Source: Bacteroidota bacterium
GTDB lineage: Bacteria; Bacteroidota; Bacteroidia; Flavobacteriales; Flavobacteriaceae
Direction of reading: 5' to 3'
Length of the DNA: 8,489 nt
Assembly (NCBI GenBank): GCA_947468985.1
Contig: CANINJ010000073.1
Location: forward strand, 1 to 8,489
Shown here: one piece after another, positions 6,136 through 8,489 of the stretch
Layout of the letters: every line of letters begins with the position of its first letter
Position numbering within the stretch: position 1 is the stretch's first letter
The notes under the pieces: generated by a model
The model's database searches: none
What the model was told of the DNA's origin: nothing
The model's input: only the letters and a program-made list of their open reading frames with translations
Translations under genes and position numbers: made by a program

Positions 6136-7059
6136 CTAATTTACATACAACAATTGATATTGTTTTGGTGTAATTCCCTCGTGCTTTTTGAACAACCGAA
6201 TAAAGTAATTGCTATCTTCAAATCCAGATAAATAACAAACTTCATTAATGTGAATTTTCGGGTTTTTAAGAAGCTGTTTGGCACATTTCAATTTCTCATT
6301 TATTACAAATTCTATTGGACTCATTCCCAATTCTTTTTTGAAAAATCGATAAAAAGAAGCCGTACTCATACACGCATTTTCACTCAAGCTTTTCATGCTA
6401 ATATTCCCTTTCAAATTCATTCGTATAAATTCTATTACGGGAGTAATTGGATTGTTTGGATCCGAAAAACAACCGTCATCAATGGCTTTTGCAGTTTGAG
6501 TTTGTATAATCCGAATCAGTAATTCTTGCAACGTTAAATCCGCCAACGCATCTTTTGTAATCGAAGTGCTCATGCATTCTTTAATCAATTTATTGATGGT
6601 CGAAGCCAATTCTACATTGTTATAAAAATAGTAATTCTTATAGTTCAAATGCCAAAATTGATTGTTTCCTTCTTTAGGATAGCGCTCGTTCAGAAAGTGC
6701 AACGTGTCATTAATTTTCGATTGCTCGATTGCCAATGCCAAACACTGAGTTGGATTATTGAAAGAAGCTTCTGGAAAATCAATTTTCATTTCTACATTGG
6801 AAGGAATTACAACTGTTTCACCAGGCAAATAATCAAAACCAGGATCGTCAAAAAGATGCATCACTTTTTTACCTCTCAACATACTTGTAACCACCAAATC
6901 ATTGAACTTTAGCGGAACTAATTGCGAAGATTCATAGGTTTCAAAAAGGTTTAATTCGCAATGATTCAAAGAATAAACCGTTCTGTTTTCAACCAAAGTT
7001 TTCAACGATTTCTCGTTGGATAATTTAGGAGGTTGAATGAATGATCGGTTTAAAGTCAT
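6136..7059 (-). CDS. AraC-family transcriptional regulator
   Basis: A 307-residue DNA-binding regulator, full length. The C-terminal AraC/XylS domain (about 203-303) has two helix-turn-helix motifs. The first is in MKSLSENACMSTASFYRFFK (222-241), followed by ELGMSPIEFV; the second is around INEVCYLSGFEDSNYFIRLF (271-290), ending in KKHEGITPKQY. The N-terminal half (about 50-125) holds RGKKVMHLF, a PGFDYLPGETVVIPS patch (73-87) and a CLALAIE strand. This layout resembles the cupin-like AraC_N domain of regulators such as E. coli YqhC, which responds to aldehydes; the family link is from recalled pattern, not a search. Converging on the aldB-DUF779 pair with 1 bp between stops, it is the likely regulator of that pair, with the aldehyde or a derivative as effector. 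I see no exact TAnnTTTG in the 140 bp upstream; TATATTTT at about 7102-7109 on the reverse strand is a one-base-off candidate. Confidence 0.9.
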   Translation of the reverse strand: MTLNRSFIQPPKLSNEKSLKTLVENRTVYSLNHCELNLFETYESSQLVPLKFNDLVVTSMLRGKKVMHLFDDPGFDYLPGETVVIPSNVEMKIDFPEASFNNPTQCLALAIEQSKINDTLHFLNERYPKEGNNQFWHLNYKNYYFYNNVELASTINKLIKECMSTSITKDALADLTLQELLIRIIQTQTAKAIDDGCFSDPNNPITPVIEFIRMNLKGNISMKSLSENACMSTASFYRFFKKELGMSPIEFVINEKLKCAKQLLKNPKIHINEVCYLSGFEDSNYFIRLFKKHEGITPKQYQLLYVN

Positions 7060-7154
7060 AATTAAAAAAAATCCTTAATAGAAAGTTTAAATTTAATGAA
7101 AAATATAAGATAATCGCGACTAAATGCTAAATAATATGAGTCAAGTGATTTATA

Positions 7155-7178
7155 AGGTTTTGAACTTTAGGAAAACCT
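7155..7178 (-). terminator. Weak hairpin after the T9SS surface-protein gene
   Basis: AGGTTTT (7155-7161) pairs with AAAACCT (7172-7178) around 10 bases. The alternative TTAGG/CCTAA stem (7167-7180) uses the same bases and cannot form at once. It lies about 22 bp after the stop of the leftward surface-protein gene, in the right place for a terminator, but no strong T-run follows on that strand. The rest of 7060-7199 contains the upstream region of the AraC-family gene, including a TTCATTTCA at 7181-7189. Confidence 0.28.
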
Positions 7179-7199
7179 AATTCATTTCAATGAAGTTTG

Positions 7200-8489
7200 C
7201 TAGCGTAATAGAGAAAAATGTGAGCTTAATTGTTCGGTCTTATTTTGTTCTACATAATAAACAGTAAACCAATAATCTGTTGCTGGTAGTGGATTTCCAT
7301 TGTAATTCCCGTCCCAACCTGGTCCTGAAGGTTTAATTTGTTTGATTAATTTTCCATAACGATCAAAGATATTTATATAGGAATTGGGTTGGGTTTTTAA
7401 TTCAGTAATATTCCAAGTATCATGATAACTATCTTCATTTGGCGTAAAATAATTTGGATAATTAATAATTTGTACAACTATCTTTTTTAAGCCACAGCCA
7501 AATTTATCTCTTACCCAAATTTCATGTGTTCCCATGGTAAGATTTGTAAATTCATTGCTGTCTTGAAACGAATTAAAGTCTAGTTTATATTCATAATCTC
7601 CTACTGGTAATACCGTAATTGTAACGGATTGTATTTCTGAAAAATAACTCGTAACCGAAGCCATCACTTGTATTGGAGGCAAAAAAGTGGAAACTGTAGC
7701 TGTTGCAGCTAGACTTGTACAACCTGTGCTAATATTTGTAGTTGTAACAGAATAAGTTCCAGGAGCAATTGCAGTATAGCTACTTCCGTATTGTCCAACA
7801 ATTATTCCAGTTGAATTTGACCATAAAAACGAATTTGTAGCTGTACTTAAATGGGTTGTTAATATATACGTTCCATTAGGATTTCCAGCATCATCAACAC
7901 AAATATACCCATCTTGTGGAAGCGTTACAATTGGTTTGGGGTTTACGGTAATTGTCGCTGATGCAGTTGCAGGAGGACAAGCACCATTTGTTACCACAGT
8001 TTTATAATAAGTAGTTGTTGTTAAATTTGTTCCCGTATATGAAGCAGTTGTTGCATTTGCAATATAGGTAAAAGTAATATTGTCTGTCGATGATTGCCAT
8101 TGAATTGTTCCTGTATTTCCTGATATTGTTAATACTGTACTATTGGTTCCTGCGCAAACGGTTGTTGCCCCTGAAATTGTTCCAGCAACTGTTGTTGGAC
8201 TTACAGTTATCGTTGCAGATGTTGTTGCAGGAGGACAAACGCCATTAGTTACCAAAGCTTTATAATAGGTAGTTGCCATTAAATTCGTTGCAGTATAAGT
8301 GGCTGTTGTCGCACTTGCGATTGCAGTAAAAGTAATATTGTCTGTTGACGATTGCCATTGGATTGTTCCAATACTTCCTGATAATGTTAATAATGTACTA
8401 TTAGTTCCTGAGCAAACGGTCGCAGCTCCTGAAATTGTTCCAGCAACTGATATTGGATTCGCGGTTATCGTTACGGATGAAGTTGCAGG
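7200..8489 (-). CDS. T9SS-exported surface protein with tandem repeats, C-terminal part
   Basis: The reading frame has no stop up to the window edge, so these are the last 429 residues of a longer protein and the Met at 8279 is internal. From the N-terminal side there is the tail of one repeat (1-14), two 86-residue repeats (15-100 and 101-186), a different beta-rich, PKD/Ig-like segment (about 187-268) with Cys residues, and a linker domain (about 269-342). The C-terminal sorting domain (about 345-429) follows. That last domain has NYFTPNEDSYHDTWNI, then NIFDRYGKLIKQI, GWDGNYNG, LPATDYWFTV and the end HFSLLR, the pattern of gliding-motility-associated type B (CHU_C) T9SS signals. The protein should cross the outer membrane through T9SS and be secreted or attached at the surface. 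Thr/Ser-rich repeats with paired Cys suggest a stalk or adhesin. The ligand is unknown. It sits upstream of, and is read in the same direction as, the AraC-family gene, without evident functional link. Confidence 0.88.
   Translation of the reverse strand, partial: PATSSVTITANPISVAGTISGAATVCSGTNSTLLTLSGSIGTIQWQSSTDNITFTAIASATTATYTATNLMATTYYKALVTNGVCPPATTSATITVSPTTVAGTISGATTVCAGTNSTVLTISGNTGTIQWQSSTDNITFTYIANATTASYTGTNLTTTTYYKTVVTNGACPPATASATITVNPKPIVTLPQDGYICVDDAGNPNGTYILTTHLSTATNSFLWSNSTGIIVGQYGSSYTAIAPGTYSVTTTNISTGCTSLAATATVSTFLPPIQVMASVTSYFSEIQSVTITVLPVGDYEYKLDFNSFQDSNEFTNLTMGTHEIWVRDKFGCGLKKIVVQIINYPNYFTPNEDSYHDTWNITELKTQPNSYINIFDRYGKLIKQIKPSGPGWDGNYNGNPLPATDYWFTVYYVEQNKTEQLSSHFSLLR
7932..8189 (-). 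repeat. 258-bp coding tandem repeat, copy B
   Basis: This is directly adjacent to copy A, of identical length and without indels; a shared landmark, CTGAAATTGTTCCAGCAACT on the plus strand, recurs at 8171 and 8429, exactly 258 bp apart. By my count about 19 of 86 residues differ from copy A, with both Cys kept. The last residues diverge (NPKP) where the repeat array ends and the next domain begins. Confidence 0.85.
8190..8447 (-). repeat. 258-bp coding tandem repeat, copy A
   Basis: This encodes 86 residues starting VAGTISGAATVCSGTNST and including GTIQWQSSTDNITFT and YYKALVTNGVCPPAT. It has two Cys (repeat positions 12 and 71) that probably form a disulfide in an Ig-like fold. The 14 codons between it and the window edge match the end of the same unit, so at least one more copy continues beyond the window. 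Confidence 0.85.

Noticed and set aside
8277..8279. Met codon considered as the start of the T9SS protein.
   Set aside because: The frame stays open for 70 more codons to the edge and continues the same repeat, so this Met is an internal substitution in one copy.
7932..8489. Regular repeats considered as a CRISPR array.
   Set aside because: The units are 258 bp, directly adjacent, in frame and protein coding, with no spacers.

Overview
The window looks like chromosomal DNA from a member of the Bacteroidota, most likely a flavobacterium. It is AT-rich, and Shine-Dalgarno sequences are replaced by A-rich stretches before the start codons. Boxes of the form TAnnTTTG, the Bacteroidota -7 promoter element, precede several genes. 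The last gene ends in the type B C-terminal signal of the type IX secretion system (T9SS), which is restricted to this phylum.

Layout from left to right. The left edge holds the first codons of a leftward gene for an exported protein, with a good promoter. A rightward gene encodes a NifS/IscS-like cysteine desulfurase. Converging on it with 1 bp between the stops is a leftward three-gene operon for an Mla-type phospholipid ABC transporter: permease (MlaE-like), ATPase (MlaF-like), then a membrane-anchored MCE protein (MlaD-like). A 290-bp divergent intergenic region with promoter boxes on both strands and a 9-bp inverted repeat follows. Next come a rightward aldehyde dehydrogenase of the AldB/ExaC type, a strong hairpin, and a small DUF779 protein. 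Facing these, again with 1 bp between stops, is a leftward AraC-family regulator. The right edge holds the C-terminal 429 residues of a T9SS-exported surface protein with 86-residue (258-bp) tandem repeats.

The genes fall into three groups. The desulfurase mobilises sulfur for Fe-S clusters or other thio-cofactors. The MCE operon probably moves lipids between the inner and outer membranes. The aldehyde dehydrogenase, DUF779 protein and AraC regulator look like an aldehyde-oxidation cassette with its own regulator. The edge genes belong to the cell surface.

I found no RNA genes, CRISPR arrays, insertion sequences or phage genes, and nothing I would call a wholly new system. The least understood element is the DUF779 protein and its place in the aldehyde cassette.
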